Notes: generated by a model from the sequence alone, not told the origin. Numbered from the stretch's first letter, positions 45,466 through 54,351 are shown. The stretch is 64,000 bases of DNA from Anaerolineales bacterium (GCA_014379595.1 JACMLM010000057.1:1-64000), one strand, 5' to 3'. Numbers and translations: made by a program.

Positions 45466-46167
45466 TTAATTTGCGTATAAGATGCGTCCACAGGATGAAC
45501 AATGTGCCAATTGTTTTTGCGAGCGTGCATTTTGCTGCAGAGCAGCATTCAATATCGTGCCGCATGATGTACAGGCATTATCGTGAATCTCTGTTACTGC
45601 TACGCCGCGTTTTTGTTGACGAAGGTCTTCATAGGCTTGAAGCATATTGCTTTCAATGGGTCCGAGTGCAGCCTCGCGTTCTTCACCGAGATGTTCGAGT
45701 TCACCGGAAAGTGAAGTTTGATCTGCAATGAGGTTTTTATGTTCATTGCCCAAACGAGCTTGTATCTTTTCTAAATCAGTTCTTGCATTTTGTAGGGCGT
45801 CTTCAGTGCTTTCTGCTGTTACCATGGCTTCGAGTTGACGTTCTTCAAGTGTGACCAAATATTTCTTTAGTGAAGCAACATCTTTTTGCAGGTCTTGTAG
45901 TTCTTTGGGATTCTGAACACTGCCGCCATACAAACTCGATTCAGCATGTTCTATTTTCGCCTTTTGTGCATCCACTTCTGCTTCTGCATTTTTCAAAACG
46001 TGACTGGCATGGTGGTGATCAGTTTGTGTAGTAGTTACGCGGTTGAGTGCTTGCTGTAATTCGGTATCGTTTTCAAGTGTCTTGCGGATGGTCTCTAATT
46101 GTGCACGAGCGCGGTCAATTTTACGGTCTACTTGCTGTAGGCGGTACAGTCCCAACGATGCGCTCAT
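45466..46167 (-). CDS. Coiled-coil protein with C4 zinc ribbon
   Basis: A 233-residue protein: a long coiled coil (about 10-190) followed by a zinc ribbon with CTSCG and CSSCG about 25 residues apart (200-228). This is the DUF164/zf-RING_7 type found widely in bacteria, thought to bind nucleic acid or act as a scaffold; no reaction is established. The start seems leaderless, with TATAAT seven bases before the ATG and no SD. The NACHT gene follows nine bases after its stop, so both share a transcript. Confidence 0.88.
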   Translation of the reverse strand: MSASLGLYRLQQVDRKIDRARAQLETIRKTLENDTELQQALNRVTTTQTDHHHASHVLKNAEAEVDAQKAKIEHAESSLYGGSVQNPKELQDLQKDVASLKKYLVTLEERQLEAMVTAESTEDALQNARTDLEKIQARLGNEHKNLIADQTSLSGELEHLGEEREAALGPIESNMLQAYEDLRQQKRGVAVTEIHDNACTSCGTILNAALQQNARSQKQLAHCSSCGRILYAN

Positions 46168-46174
46168 AGGTTGA

Positions 46175-46180
46175 ATTATA
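46175..46180 (-). promoter_or_regulatory. -10 box of a leaderless zinc-ribbon/NACHT transcript
   Basis: Perfect minus-strand TATAAT followed by seven bases (TCAACCT) and the ATG. Same geometry as at 31265-31270. Confidence 0.5.
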
Positions 46181-46190
46181 TACGATGTAT

Positions 46191-46232
46191 CAAAAAAAGA
46201 CCCGTTTTCGCACCTTTGGCGGAAAACGGGTT
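46191..46232 (-). terminator. Terminator of the serine hydrolase gene
   Basis: Stem ACCCGTTTTC (46200-46209) and GAAAACGGGT (46222-46231), loop of 12, followed on the minus strand by seven T. It separates the hydrolase gene from the zinc-ribbon promoter. Confidence 0.9.
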
Positions 46233-46260
46233 AGAGGGTTTTGAACTGTAATGCAGGCGC

Positions 46261-47754
46261 TTATTCAATAGTGGCATTGAAATAGTTGTACACAGCTTTT
46301 GTCAGATCTCCAAATAATGGATTGATATTATCCCAAATATTATTGACGGGATGATATGAATAAATGGAGAGTACAAAATTGCCGCCGGGAGTATATACAA
46401 TGCCTACATCACTTGTATCGCGAACGGTGCCATCACTCGAATCAGGCACATAACCATGTTTATGCGGAACCAAGGTTCCATCTGGCACGCCGCCTTGTAT
46501 CAACGAGCCAAGCTTATCTTGTGCCATGAAGTCGATCAATAGTTGACATGTGGCTGGGTTGACCTTATCCGGGAAAGCTGCAACCAATGCACCGCCGCCG
46601 TTTTGGGCACATTGATAAATATCCGCGAGAAGTGTTCCCATTTCAGATGGAGTCGTTTGGGAATACGCATCAGGATCGGTGAATACATCTGTACGTTGAT
46701 TGCCTGGGGTTATCTGGCCCGGTAGAAGATTAGGCGCGCCAACATAGAAGAAGCCGCCAATAAAAGTACTATCCAAGCCGATGGACTTCATATTTTCTGT
46801 AACAATGATAGGACCGTTTGTATTATCAATTCCTTGCAATACCAAGTCTGTAGCGGAATTATCTGACTTACCCAGCACGCGTGAAATGATGTCAGTAGTT
46901 TCGGCGCCCATGTTGCTTCCACGGTTGATCAAAAAGGAAGTAACGATAGGCACTTTGATCGTACTGGATGCTGTGAAGGCAATATCAGGTTCTGTGCTGA
47001 TCTCTTGTTTGTTATCCATTGCAAAATGGATCTCATCTCCAGTTTGCAGGTCAACCATATAAAAGCCAATCAAGCCGTCAAAATTAGAAACGGCCACAAT
47101 TTGTTTAAGCAAAATCTCAAGATTATCAATGGTGGGTCTGGCTGCGGTACTGCGCGTGAAGGTGAGCGCAACAGAACGACTCGAAGGAGAACGCAAAGCA
47201 TCGCTGATGAGTCGGACGGCGCGTTCGAGGTCAAGAGTCTGACCGGGTTCGCCGGGCAGGAAATCGGTCCCGCCTGGAATCGGTTGTGCAGGAGTAGGCG
47301 GAAGGTCATAGCGCGTGGCGATTTCGTTTTGTAAATATTCGCGCAAGCGGTCTTCTGAAATGATGGCGCTCAAGGGAATTTCTGTTTCGGCAGGATTTCG
47401 ATTCCAAAGATATTCCCAAAACCCCCCCCAGAAAGATTCGCCTGTGCGGCTTAGGTCTGCGGCCGCGAGCATGGTTTCAATATCTGCTTGAAAGCCAACT
47501 ACCCCTGGGTCAATATGGATAATGGCTTCGTTATATTGCACTTCAATAGGAGAAGTATAAACTTCGAGTAATCTTTGTGATGCTTCTGCCGGGGTTAACC
47601 CACCAACCTCTACACCTGCAATGGTCATGCTTGATGGATAGTCGTTACGCTGGCGGCTGTACCCGATCAGGGAAACAATGGAAAGTACGAGCGCGCCAGT
47701 TAAAAAGAGTATGGATACACCCCGAAGGATGGTATTTGTATTACGATTTCTCAA
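46261..47754 (-). CDS. Class A beta-lactamase-like serine hydrolase, membrane anchored
   Basis: A 497-residue protein with an N-terminal signal anchor (about 12-32) and a peptidoglycan-binding-type domain as in YoaR/VanW proteins (about 45-215). A penicillin-binding domain follows (about 240-497), with SSTIK (the SxxK nucleophile, about 262), SDN (about 296) and HKHG in place of KTG. It probably acts on wall peptides or beta-lactams outside the cell. I choose the TTG at 47754, with GGAGG four bases upstream, over ATGs at 47796 and 47844, which lack an SD and would put extra residues before the anchor. Confidence 0.82.
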   Translation of the reverse strand: MRNRNTNTILRGVSILFLTGALVLSIVSLIGYSRQRNDYPSSMTIAGVEVGGLTPAEASQRLLEVYTSPIEVQYNEAIIHIDPGVVGFQADIETMLAAADLSRTGESFWGGFWEYLWNRNPAETEIPLSAIISEDRLREYLQNEIATRYDLPPTPAQPIPGGTDFLPGEPGQTLDLERAVRLISDALRSPSSRSVALTFTRSTAARPTIDNLEILLKQIVAVSNFDGLIGFYMVDLQTGDEIHFAMDNKQEISTEPDIAFTASSTIKVPIVTSFLINRGSNMGAETTDIISRVLGKSDNSATDLVLQGIDNTNGPIIVTENMKSIGLDSTFIGGFFYVGAPNLLPGQITPGNQRTDVFTDPDAYSQTTPSEMGTLLADIYQCAQNGGGALVAAFPDKVNPATCQLLIDFMAQDKLGSLIQGGVPDGTLVPHKHGYVPDSSDGTVRDTSDVGIVYTPGGNFVLSIYSYHPVNNIWDNINPLFGDLTKAVYNYFNATIE

Positions 47755-47921
47755 GTAGCCTCCAAATCTATAAAAATTACACAAAAAGTATAACATACCA
47801 AAATAGAGTGCTTGTGCTAGAATATGTTCATATAGACGGTGCATATGTGGCTTTTTAAAAATCTACTTGCGCCACTCCGTATAGTGCCGTTCGCTGGCGC
47901 ATCTCTCCAAAAAGGATCGAT

Positions 47922-48881
47922 ATGCTGCGCTCTTTCCTCATTTATTTATCCAAAGCTGCCTGGGCACAAAAACTGGTAACGAGTTGGGGTTTCGCCTGGC
48001 GAACCGCATCTCGTTTTGTTGCAGGGACAAGACTCGAAGATGCCATGCGAGTAGTCCGTGAATTAAATGCAAAGGGGATTAACGTTACACTTGACCACCT
48101 TGGTGAGCATACAAATACACCCGAAGAATCACAACAAGCAACTGACGACATTTTCGCGACTCTCGACGCGCTCGGAGCTGACTCTTCTGCCCGAGGCAAT
48201 GTCTCCATCAAGCTGACTCAGATCGGCCTCGGTCTCGACGAAAGCCTGTGTGCTGGAAACCTTGAGCGGATTCTCGCACGGGCAAAGCAGAATAACACCT
48301 TCGTCCGCCTTGATATTGAAGATACTCCTTATACAGATAAAACTATCAATTTATATTACATGATGCGCGAGAAAGGCTATTCAAATATTGGAATAGCTGT
48401 TCAAGCTTATCTTTATCGCACCGAAGCCGATACACGGCGTTTGCTTGAAGATAAGTCACATGTTCGTTTGGTGAAGGGTGCATATAAGGAACCGCCAGAT
48501 AAAGCCTTTCCCAAGAAAGCAGATGTGGACGCCAATTATGATCTGCTGGCAAAAATAATGATCGATGCTTCGTTAGCAAATGAATCGAAGCTGTCAAACG
48601 GAGGCCGCGTGCCTCCTATGTCTGCAATTGCATCGCATGATGAAAAACGAATCAAGTTTGCAAAGCAGTATGCTGAAAAAATCGGGCTTCCAAAAGACGG
48701 ATTTGAATTTCAAATGCTATATGGGATTCGCCGTGACTTGCAGGAACAGCTTGTAAAAGAAGGGCATTGCGTACGTGTGTATGTTCCTTTTGGATTGCAA
48801 TGGTATCCGTACTTTATGCGCCGCCTTGCCGAGCGGCCTGCGAATGTCTGGTTCTTTATCTCGAATTTCTTCAAAGGGTAA
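47922..48881 (+). CDS. Proline dehydrogenase
   Basis: A 319-residue FAD-dependent proline dehydrogenase (PutA PRODH domain, monofunctional), giving pyrroline-5-carboxylate. Family motifs are VTLDHLGEHT (about 55-64), FVRLDIEDTPYTDKT (about 127-141), VRLVKGAYKEPPDKAFPKK (about 181-199), IASHDEKRI and the C-terminal VYVPFGLQWYPYFMRRLAERP. SD AAAGGA fits the start. About 14 residues before IASHD (ESKLSNGGRVPPMS) exceed the usual family spacing and include a palindrome. No P5C dehydrogenase is adjacent. Confidence 0.93.
   Translation: MLRSFLIYLSKAAWAQKLVTSWGFAWRTASRFVAGTRLEDAMRVVRELNAKGINVTLDHLGEHTNTPEESQQATDDIFATLDALGADSSARGNVSIKLTQIGLGLDESLCAGNLERILARAKQNNTFVRLDIEDTPYTDKTINLYYMMREKGYSNIGIAVQAYLYRTEADTRRLLEDKSHVRLVKGAYKEPPDKAFPKKADVDANYDLLAKIMIDASLANESKLSNGGRVPPMSAIASHDEKRIKFAKQYAEKIGLPKDGFEFQMLYGIRRDLQEQLVKEGHCVRVYVPFGLQWYPYFMRRLAERPANVWFFISNFFKG
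48599..48617. repeat. Small palindrome inside the proline dehydrogenase gene
   Basis: CGGAGGC, five-base loop, GCCTCCT. In frame it encodes NGGRVPPM at the point where the protein is longer than relatives such as B. subtilis PRODH. Confidence 0.5.
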
Positions 48882-48920
48882 AAGCAAAACGCGGACTTTA
48901 CAAAATCCGCGTTTTGCTTT
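48881..48920. terminator. Bidirectional terminator after proline dehydrogenase
   Basis: A 15-base perfect stem (AAAGCAAAACGCGGA and TCCGCGTTTTGCTTT) around a 10-base loop, starting at the last base of the proline dehydrogenase stop. It also serves the convergent GNAT operon. Confidence 0.9.
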
Positions 48921-48929
48921 CTATAACAA

Positions 48930-49418
48930 CTAGTTTAATATTTTCTCCATGTACCATTCATCATCTTTGTCACGTTCCTGGATATGCTGAAAACCTGACC
49001 TTTGATAGAACTGCTTACCTAATTCGTTTTTCTCATGCACATAGCAAAAGTATGTAGATATGTTATTCGTTTTTAGAAATTCTTCTCCAGCTTGAAGGAG
49101 GTTAGATCCAACTCCTTGACCAATAAAATTTGGACGAAGGTAAATGCGTAATAGTTCAGCTTTTTCACCAGCTACTACAATATTACAGTACCCTGCAATT
49201 CGAGCCTCATATTCGGCAACATGGAAAAACATCTGACCTGATTCAAGCAGAGGCAGTAATCCCATTAAACGTTTAGGTGAATAATTTGTATTCACAAAAT
49301 TTTCAATAAACGTTGGGCTGAAAGTATCGCGATATGTATATCTCCATGCTTCCAGAGCCGTTTCGTGAACACCATTCGAATCATCTGCCTTGAAAGACCT
49401 GTAAATAATATTTAACAT
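48930..49418 (-). CDS. GNAT-family N-acetyltransferase
   Basis: A 162-residue acetyl-CoA-dependent acyltransferase. The acetyl-CoA motif A is LRIYLRPNFIGQGVGSNLL (about 90-108), followed by YVHEKNELGKQFYQRSGFQ. The acceptor is unknown. The ATG is three bases after the KDG kinase stop, so it is the last gene of the nine-gene operon that begins at 54753; the acceptor could be an amine handled by that pathway. Confidence 0.88.
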   Translation of the reverse strand: MLNIIYRSFKADDSNGVHETALEAWRYTYRDTFSPTFIENFVNTNYSPKRLMGLLPLLESGQMFFHVAEYEARIAGYCNIVVAGEKAELLRIYLRPNFIGQGVGSNLLQAGEEFLKTNNISTYFCYVHEKNELGKQFYQRSGFQHIQERDKDDEWYMEKILN

Positions 49419-49421
49419 TGA

Positions 49422-50384
49422 TTAACGCGATAGTGATGAACTTCCCTGACTAAGCTTTTCTAATTCAGCCTTGTTTGTAATTAACATGTCCCCATATTGA
49501 CTCAATGCCATAGCCGCCAATGTGACACCATATCGCAATCCACTAGCGAGGTCATTATTCAGCCAACCATGAATGACTCCCGCAGCTAATGCATCACCCG
49601 CACCGAGCCTGTCAAGTATTTTTGTTGGGCGTGCTGGTTCATGCAGCCATTCTTTTCCATTCCATAACAATGCACCTTGCTCACTAAAAGTTACAACAAC
49701 ATGGCGAGCCTGACTAAGTTCCAGCATAGACTGTGCGATTTGATGCATATCACCTTTGCAATTGAATAATCGTATTGCATCTGCTTGACTACAGAATAAC
49801 AGCTCCACTTCTTTAATTAATGGCAAAAGAGTTTCGCTAGCTTCCGATTCTGTCCATAACTTCTGACGATAATTGACATCAAAACTGATTGGAACTTTTT
49901 GTTCTTTCGCTTTTTGAATGGCAGTTTTTACGATTTCGCGACAAGATGATGAAACCGCAGGTGTGATGCCAGTCAGATGAAGCAAACGTGTATCAAGTAA
50001 AGTATTCCAGTCAAGATCATCAGGTTGGAGTTTTGACATGCAAGAATTTTCTCGATCATACGTCACTTGAATGCCCCGTGGTGATTCGCCAAATTCAACG
50101 TAGTAAGTCCCTAATCGTCCATTTTCGTGCCAGACTATATTATTTAAATTTACTCCAGCTAATCGCAAATGATTTGATGCAAGCCTCCCCATTGGATTTT
50201 TCGGTAATGCTCCAACCCAACTCGTTTTTCTTTCCAATCGTGCAAGCAAGCTGATTACATTTGCCTCAGCTCCAGCAGGATATACATCTAATTGTGTTGC
50301 GGTTTCAAGTCGCCTGCCTGATGGAACGCTTAGACGTAGCATCATCTCGCCAATGCTGGTTGCATCAAAGCGAGGCTCAGCCAT
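49422..50384 (-). CDS. kdgK: PfkB-family sugar kinase, probable 2-keto-3-deoxygluconate kinase
   Basis: A 320-residue ribokinase-fold kinase with the N-terminal GGxE-like motif (VYPAGAEANVISLLARL, about 34-50), FGESPRGIQVTYDRENS and the catalytic DRLGAGDALAAGVIHG (about 261-276), Asp267 as base. Its start lies inside the 3' end of the KDPG aldolase gene (8-base overlap). That coupling strongly suggests 2-keto-3-deoxygluconate as substrate, giving KDPG. Confidence 0.85.
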   Translation of the reverse strand: MAEPRFDATSIGEMMLRLSVPSGRRLETATQLDVYPAGAEANVISLLARLERKTSWVGALPKNPMGRLASNHLRLAGVNLNNIVWHENGRLGTYYVEFGESPRGIQVTYDRENSCMSKLQPDDLDWNTLLDTRLLHLTGITPAVSSSCREIVKTAIQKAKEQKVPISFDVNYRQKLWTESEASETLLPLIKEVELLFCSQADAIRLFNCKGDMHQIAQSMLELSQARHVVVTFSEQGALLWNGKEWLHEPARPTKILDRLGAGDALAAGVIHGWLNNDLASGLRYGVTLAAMALSQYGDMLITNKAELEKLSQGSSSLSR

Positions 50385-51024
50385 GTTTGGCGTACTCCCA
50401 TGAGGCCTTTAATGCTTTTGCTCTGGCTGTTAGATCTGATGACTTTTGTTCTCTATTGAGAATCAATTTGCTTCCCAACCCAACTGCTACGGCGCCAGCG
50501 CGTGCATACTCCGCTATATTTTCCAGTGAAACGCCGCCCGTTGGTATAAATTCAATATCATTAAGTGGAGCGCGTAACGCTTTAAGATAACCAGGTCCGC
50601 CCATTTCCATTGGAAACAGCTTGAGCATTCTACACCCTGCGGCGAAAGCGGTCTGTGCTTCAGTGGCAGTAAAAACTCCAGGAAGATGAAGCAGGTTTTT
50701 CTTAAGAGTGAACGAAACGGACGCTGGATCAAAGTTAGGTGAGACGAGAAATTCAGCACCCGCATCAAACGCAGCTTGAGCCTGATTCACATCTCGCACA
50801 GTTCCTGCACCGATCAGCATTTCATCTCCAAAGCGCTGACGAAGTTGAGGCAATGCAATCAAAGCAGATGGACTGTTCAACGTGGCTTCCATCACGGTGA
50901 CGCCGCCTGCATGAAGTGCTTCTCCTGCTCGAAGCATATCCTCTACAGAAAAGCTGCCGCGCAGAATCGCGATAATGCCGCATTGTTTTATTTTTGTGCT
51001 TGCGCTTTCAATATTATTTTCCAT
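50377..51024 (-). CDS. eda: KDPG / 4-hydroxy-2-oxoglutarate aldolase
   Basis: A 215-residue class I aldolase that splits KDPG into pyruvate and glyceraldehyde 3-phosphate. It has IIAILRG (about 17-23), VMEATLNSP with the catalytic Glu (about 44-52), GAGTV (about 73-77), the Schiff-base Lys in MLKLFPMEMGG (about 134-144) and FIPTGGVS. It is between the PLP lyase and KDG kinase genes. The family also accepts 4-hydroxy-2-oxoglutarate; context prefers KDPG. Confidence 0.9.
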   Translation of the reverse strand: MENNIESASTKIKQCGIIAILRGSFSVEDMLRAGEALHAGGVTVMEATLNSPSALIALPQLRQRFGDEMLIGAGTVRDVNQAQAAFDAGAEFLVSPNFDPASVSFTLKKNLLHLPGVFTATEAQTAFAAGCRMLKLFPMEMGGPGYLKALRAPLNDIEFIPTGGVSLENIAEYARAGAVAVGLGSKLILNREQKSSDLTARAKALKASWEYAKHG

Positions 51025-51027
51025 GTA

Positions 51028-52077
51028 TTATGTCACTGTACCTCGTGCGGCAACTTTCCAAATTACTTCCACTTGACTGCCTCGCGCGCCAACAACTTCA
51101 TCAAATAGATTGGAGACTACGCAGCAATGATTTGGGATGATGGTCACACGCTCGCCAATTTCAGGTTTTTTCTCACATGCTGAAAAATCCACATGACCAT
51201 GTTCCTCAGTGAGATTATAAATCTTTGCTTCGGGATATTCACAGATATAGCCGTAGCCCTCGAGTCCATGTAAATCCATCGAAAGGGATTTGCTGCCCGC
51301 ATCCAAAATCCCTCTGTCGACTGTGGGTCTGCTGACAACAGTTGTAAAAACTTTGAATGCACATGTGTCTAAGGTGACTGCGCCCGGGCGCATCGTGAGA
51401 CGATCACCATAAACATAGATTCCAGCGCGATGCTCTGTCACTTCTTTATTTTCATGAGCATTCCACATAGTAGGTGTGCCCCCGCCACTGACGCGTTCAA
51501 TACTTATATTATCCTTTTTTAAAAGCCCGCACGTTTCATTTACATAATCGTCCAAATTATTAGCGGATGGATATGTCATCAAGCCGCCGAAATGTAAATT
51601 AGGCGACTGAGTAATTGTGCGAGCTAAATCTGCTGCTTCTTGTGGTGACTGCACACCGCAGCGCTCTGCACCGGTGTCACATTCAACTAGGACAGTTAAT
51701 GTCAGTCCTGCATGTTGTGCTGCATTGGATAGGCCCTGCACAACAAAGGCTGAGTCGGCTGTTACGCTGACATTAATTCTTTTTGCAAGTGTCATTAATC
51801 TTGCCAGTTTTTTTTCACCGATAATATTATATGGAATAAAAATATCTGTGAAGCCCGCGTCAGCCATCACTTCCGCTTCGCTGACTTTCTGACAGGTGAT
51901 GCCGATTGCGCCCGCATCCATTTGCATTTTGGCGATCTCGGAAATTTTGTGAGTTTTAATGTGAGGTCGATTGGCGATTTTATGTTCATCAAGATAAGCT
52001 TGTAATCTTGAGATGTTCGCTTCAAGTTTATCGAGATCTACAACGGGTACTGGAGTTTCCAGTTCGTCAACGTGCAT
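51028..52077 (-). CDS. D-threonine aldolase/D-serine dehydratase-like PLP enzyme
   Basis: A 349-residue fold-III PLP enzyme: alanine-racemase-like barrel with PLP Lys in RPHIKTHKISEIA (about 37-49), VECDTGAERCGV (about 131-142), VSGGGTPTMW, and a C-terminal metal-site domain with PNHCCVVSNL (about 318-327). Family members cleave D-threonine, or dehydrate D-serine or 3-hydroxy-D-aspartate using Zn2+. Together with RidA downstream-processing and KdgK/Eda it might dehydrate an amino sugar acid such as D-glucosaminate to KDG. It starts two bases after the RidA stop. Confidence 0.88.
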   Translation of the reverse strand: MHVDELETPVPVVDLDKLEANISRLQAYLDEHKIANRPHIKTHKISEIAKMQMDAGAIGITCQKVSEAEVMADAGFTDIFIPYNIIGEKKLARLMTLAKRINVSVTADSAFVVQGLSNAAQHAGLTLTVLVECDTGAERCGVQSPQEAADLARTITQSPNLHFGGLMTYPSANNLDDYVNETCGLLKKDNISIERVSGGGTPTMWNAHENKEVTEHRAGIYVYGDRLTMRPGAVTLDTCAFKVFTTVVSRPTVDRGILDAGSKSLSMDLHGLEGYGYICEYPEAKIYNLTEEHGHVDFSACEKKPEIGERVTIIPNHCCVVSNLFDEVVGARGSQVEVIWKVAARGTVT

Positions 52078-52079
52078 GA

Positions 52080-52463
52080 TTATTCCTTTCCAACGTAGGC
52101 AATCGCATCGATCTCAACCATAAATCCCAATAGCTGACTTCCAACTGTGGTGCGTGTGGGCTTTGGGTCTGGGAAATAAGTTGCATAAACTTGGTTGTAT
52201 CTCTGAAAGAGAGACAAATCAGTTAAATGCGCACTGACTTTAACTACATCCGCCAAGGTTGCGCCACCTGCTTCTAAAATTGCTTTGAGATTTTCAATTG
52301 TTTGCGTTGTCTGTTCTTCGATAGTTTCGCCAACTATTTTTCCAGTGGCTGGATCAGTTGGAGTTTGCCCGGAGACAAAAATAAAATCTCCCACGCGCAA
52401 GCCTGGTGAATAAGCTCCGCCGGGCTTCGGCCCATTTTTTGCGATGATCTGTTGTTTTGACAT
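52080..52463 (-). CDS. ridA: RidA-family reactive imine deaminase
   Basis: A 127-residue RidA/YjgF protein. It hydrolyses enamine/imine products of PLP dehydratases to keto acids. It has FIFVSGQTPTDPATGKIVG (about 27-45), the catalytic Arg in PTRTTVG (about 103-109) and VEIDAIA (about 116-122) with the Glu. SD AAAGGAGA fits the start. Being next to a PLP lyase makes a direct handover of the enamine product likely. Confidence 0.92.
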   Translation of the reverse strand: MSKQQIIAKNGPKPGGAYSPGLRVGDFIFVSGQTPTDPATGKIVGETIEEQTTQTIENLKAILEAGGATLADVVKVSAHLTDLSLFQRYNQVYATYFPDPKPTRTTVGSQLLGFMVEIDAIAYVGKE

Positions 52464-52503
52464 AGTTGCTCTCCTTTGAGAATTTGTTATTTAAGCATTT
52501 ATC

Positions 52504-52575
52504 GTCATTCCCTGAGCGTAGCGAAGGGTCTCTATTGCTGAAATCCGAGATGCTTCGCTACGCTCAGCATGACAC
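52504..52575. repeat. Palindromic element (GTCATTCCCTGAGCGTAGCGAAG type)
   Basis: CGTCATTCCCTGAGCGTAGC-GAAGGGTCTC pairs imperfectly with GAGATGCTTCGC-TACGCTCAGCATGAC around a short loop. It lies in the 123-base gap between the dipeptidase and ridA inside the operon. Similar elements are familiar as dispersed repeats in environmental bacteria. Confidence 0.8.
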
Positions 52576-52586
52576 AATCTATAGAT

Positions 52587-53657
52587 TTAACCCCACGCAC
52601 ACCGTAATAGTTGTAACCAATTGCCGTGCATGATCAATGCAATATCATTTTCTATATAACCGCGCTTCTCAAGGATTTCTACAATGTTTTGTAAATGGGC
52701 AATCGTATCTAAATCAGATGGTGATTGCTCGCGGCCAAAGCCTCCGTCAAGATCACTGCCGATTGCAGCGTGGTTGCTGTTGCCAGAAAGCTGACAGATA
52801 TGGTCAACATGATCAATCACATCGTTAAGAATGACGCGCGTATTATTTTTTCTGCCTCGTACCCAGCCAGGGCGGATCATCCAATTATCAAACGCCGCAC
52901 CGATGACTCCTTTGCGTTCAATGATCGCACGAATTTGCATATCATCAAATTGTCTTTGATGTGGAACAAGCACTCGACAATTATTGTGGCTGGCAATTAT
53001 ATTTCCATTGAAGTGTTCCAACGCTTCCCAAAAAGCCTGATCTGATAAATGAGTGAGGTCAAGAATAACATTCAATTTATCCATTTCTTTCAACAACTTA
53101 AAACCTTCGGATGTTAAACCAAGCTCAGTAGATGTGCCGCCCGCATAGCGACCTGGCCCATAATGTGCTGGGCCAATAATTCGAACGCCCGCCTCTTTCC
53201 ACGCGGACAGTTGCTCCGGTTTCCGAATCGGGTCAGCACTCTCCATGCTGATAATTAATCCTAATGGCGGCTGCGTTGACTGTGGATTTGATTCCCATTT
53301 TTCCCACACATCCATGTGCGCGTCCAAATCTTTTAGTTCTTTTATGATGTTTACTTCGCCAGTTTCAGCCAGCGCATGATAATAAGCAAGTTGACCTTGC
53401 GCCACACCATATGCCTGCTCCTTTGACGAATAATCTATGTTCGGTTCTACATGACCTGTGGAACGCGCAAGCAAAGTTGCAAAACAAAGCGCAACACGGG
53501 CTTTGCGCATTTCAGGCAATGCCACTGTGCCTTGACCACGCCCAGCACCTAAAAGATTACTCTCTTGTGTTCGTAATGTATAAACGGAGAGTTTTAAATC
53601 ACGATTCCATTGAAGTGCATTCCACGCCAGATCAAGATGAGCATCTATAATGATCAT
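52587..53657 (-). CDS. Membrane-dipeptidase (M19) family peptidase
   Basis: A 356-residue renal-dipeptidase-like zinc enzyme of the amidohydrolase fold. The first metal motif is IDAHLDLAWN (about 4-13; HxD), with ISMESADP (about 143-150, bridging Glu), DLTHLSDQAFW (His), IASHNNCR and IGSDLDGGFG (Asp). M19 enzymes accept dipeptides with D-residues at the C-terminus, which suits an operon with a D-amino-acid-type PLP enzyme. It has no signal peptide, so it is cytoplasmic. It starts three bases after the upstream VOC gene. Confidence 0.9.
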   Translation of the reverse strand: MIIIDAHLDLAWNALQWNRDLKLSVYTLRTQESNLLGAGRGQGTVALPEMRKARVALCFATLLARSTGHVEPNIDYSSKEQAYGVAQGQLAYYHALAETGEVNIIKELKDLDAHMDVWEKWESNPQSTQPPLGLIISMESADPIRKPEQLSAWKEAGVRIIGPAHYGPGRYAGGTSTELGLTSEGFKLLKEMDKLNVILDLTHLSDQAFWEALEHFNGNIIASHNNCRVLVPHQRQFDDMQIRAIIERKGVIGAAFDNWMIRPGWVRGRKNNTRVILNDVIDHVDHICQLSGNSNHAAIGSDLDGGFGREQSPSDLDTIAHLQNIVEILEKRGYIENDIALIMHGNWLQLLRCAWG

Positions 53658-53660
53658 CTT

Positions 53661-54026
53661 TTATTCAGAATATAACTCAATTGTATTTCCATCTGGGTCA
53701 CGAACAGCTGCGTTGACCTTGCCATCTTTACGAGTGATGTCACCTTCGAGTTTTCCTCCATGCTTGAGTGCAATATTAATTACTTTCTCAACATCCGAAA
53801 TGCTGAATCCAAGTTGGTGAATGGGATAATTCTCAAAATCTACTTCATCTTCATCTCGAATTGGGACAAATTTCAAGGTTATACCTTTGAACTCTCCAAA
53901 TTTAGATGGAAGCCCAAAGGTATCAACATCTTTAAACTTTATATCGAAAGCTGCAGAATAGAAAGCCACCATTGCGTCCATATTGCAAACGCGGAGCGCA
54001 ATGCTCGTGAGATTTGTTGTATTCAT
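53661..54026 (-). CDS. VOC/glyoxalase-family protein
   Basis: A 121-residue vicinal-oxygen-chelate protein of two paired beta-alpha-beta-beta-beta units (IALRVCNMDAMVAFYSAAF, about 9-27; AAVRDPDGNTIELYSE at the C-terminus with the metal Glu). Function is not determinable; such proteins act as glyoxalases, dioxygenases or resistance proteins. Coupled to the upstream gene by ATGA overlap and to the dipeptidase by a three-base gap. Confidence 0.83.
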   Translation of the reverse strand: MNTTNLTSIALRVCNMDAMVAFYSAAFDIKFKDVDTFGLPSKFGEFKGITLKFVPIRDEDEVDFENYPIHQLGFSISDVEKVINIALKHGGKLEGDITRKDGKVNAAVRDPDGNTIELYSE

Positions 54027-54337
54027 AATAGTTCCTTAATTTCAGGAAAGAGTATAGGCCAGCAGTTTTTATCGCCTGCTAGTAAGTCAAGTCCGTTTTT
54101 CAAAGGCCTTTCACATGGCTTTGCATCGAATGCTTTTGCAACTTCAGATGCCGCAGGAGAAAAGTAAACGGAAACCTCGCAATGCAAGCGACCTTCTGAG
54201 TCGTTTCTTGTGAATACTGCCATATCTTTCGGATTTTTCGCTGCATCGAACAAAGGTAGAAACGTCTCGCGGATTTTGTCAGACGGCGGTGCTGCCGTTA
54301 TTGCATCACCAAGGTAAAGGAAGTGCCAGGATTTCAT
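54023..54337 (-). CDS. Unrecognised small protein
   Basis: A 104-residue cytoplasmic protein (MKSWHFLYLGDAITAAPPSD, HCEVSVYFSPAASEVAKAFD) with conserved-looking core but no family I can name. It sits between two VOC genes on the same strand, 14 bases after one and overlapping the other, so it belongs to the same operon. No SD. Confidence 0.65.
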   Translation of the reverse strand: MKSWHFLYLGDAITAAPPSDKIRETFLPLFDAAKNPKDMAVFTRNDSEGRLHCEVSVYFSPAASEVAKAFDAKPCERPLKNGLDLLAGDKNCWPILFPEIKELL

Positions 54338-54351
54338 AGTGGATTGCGAAA

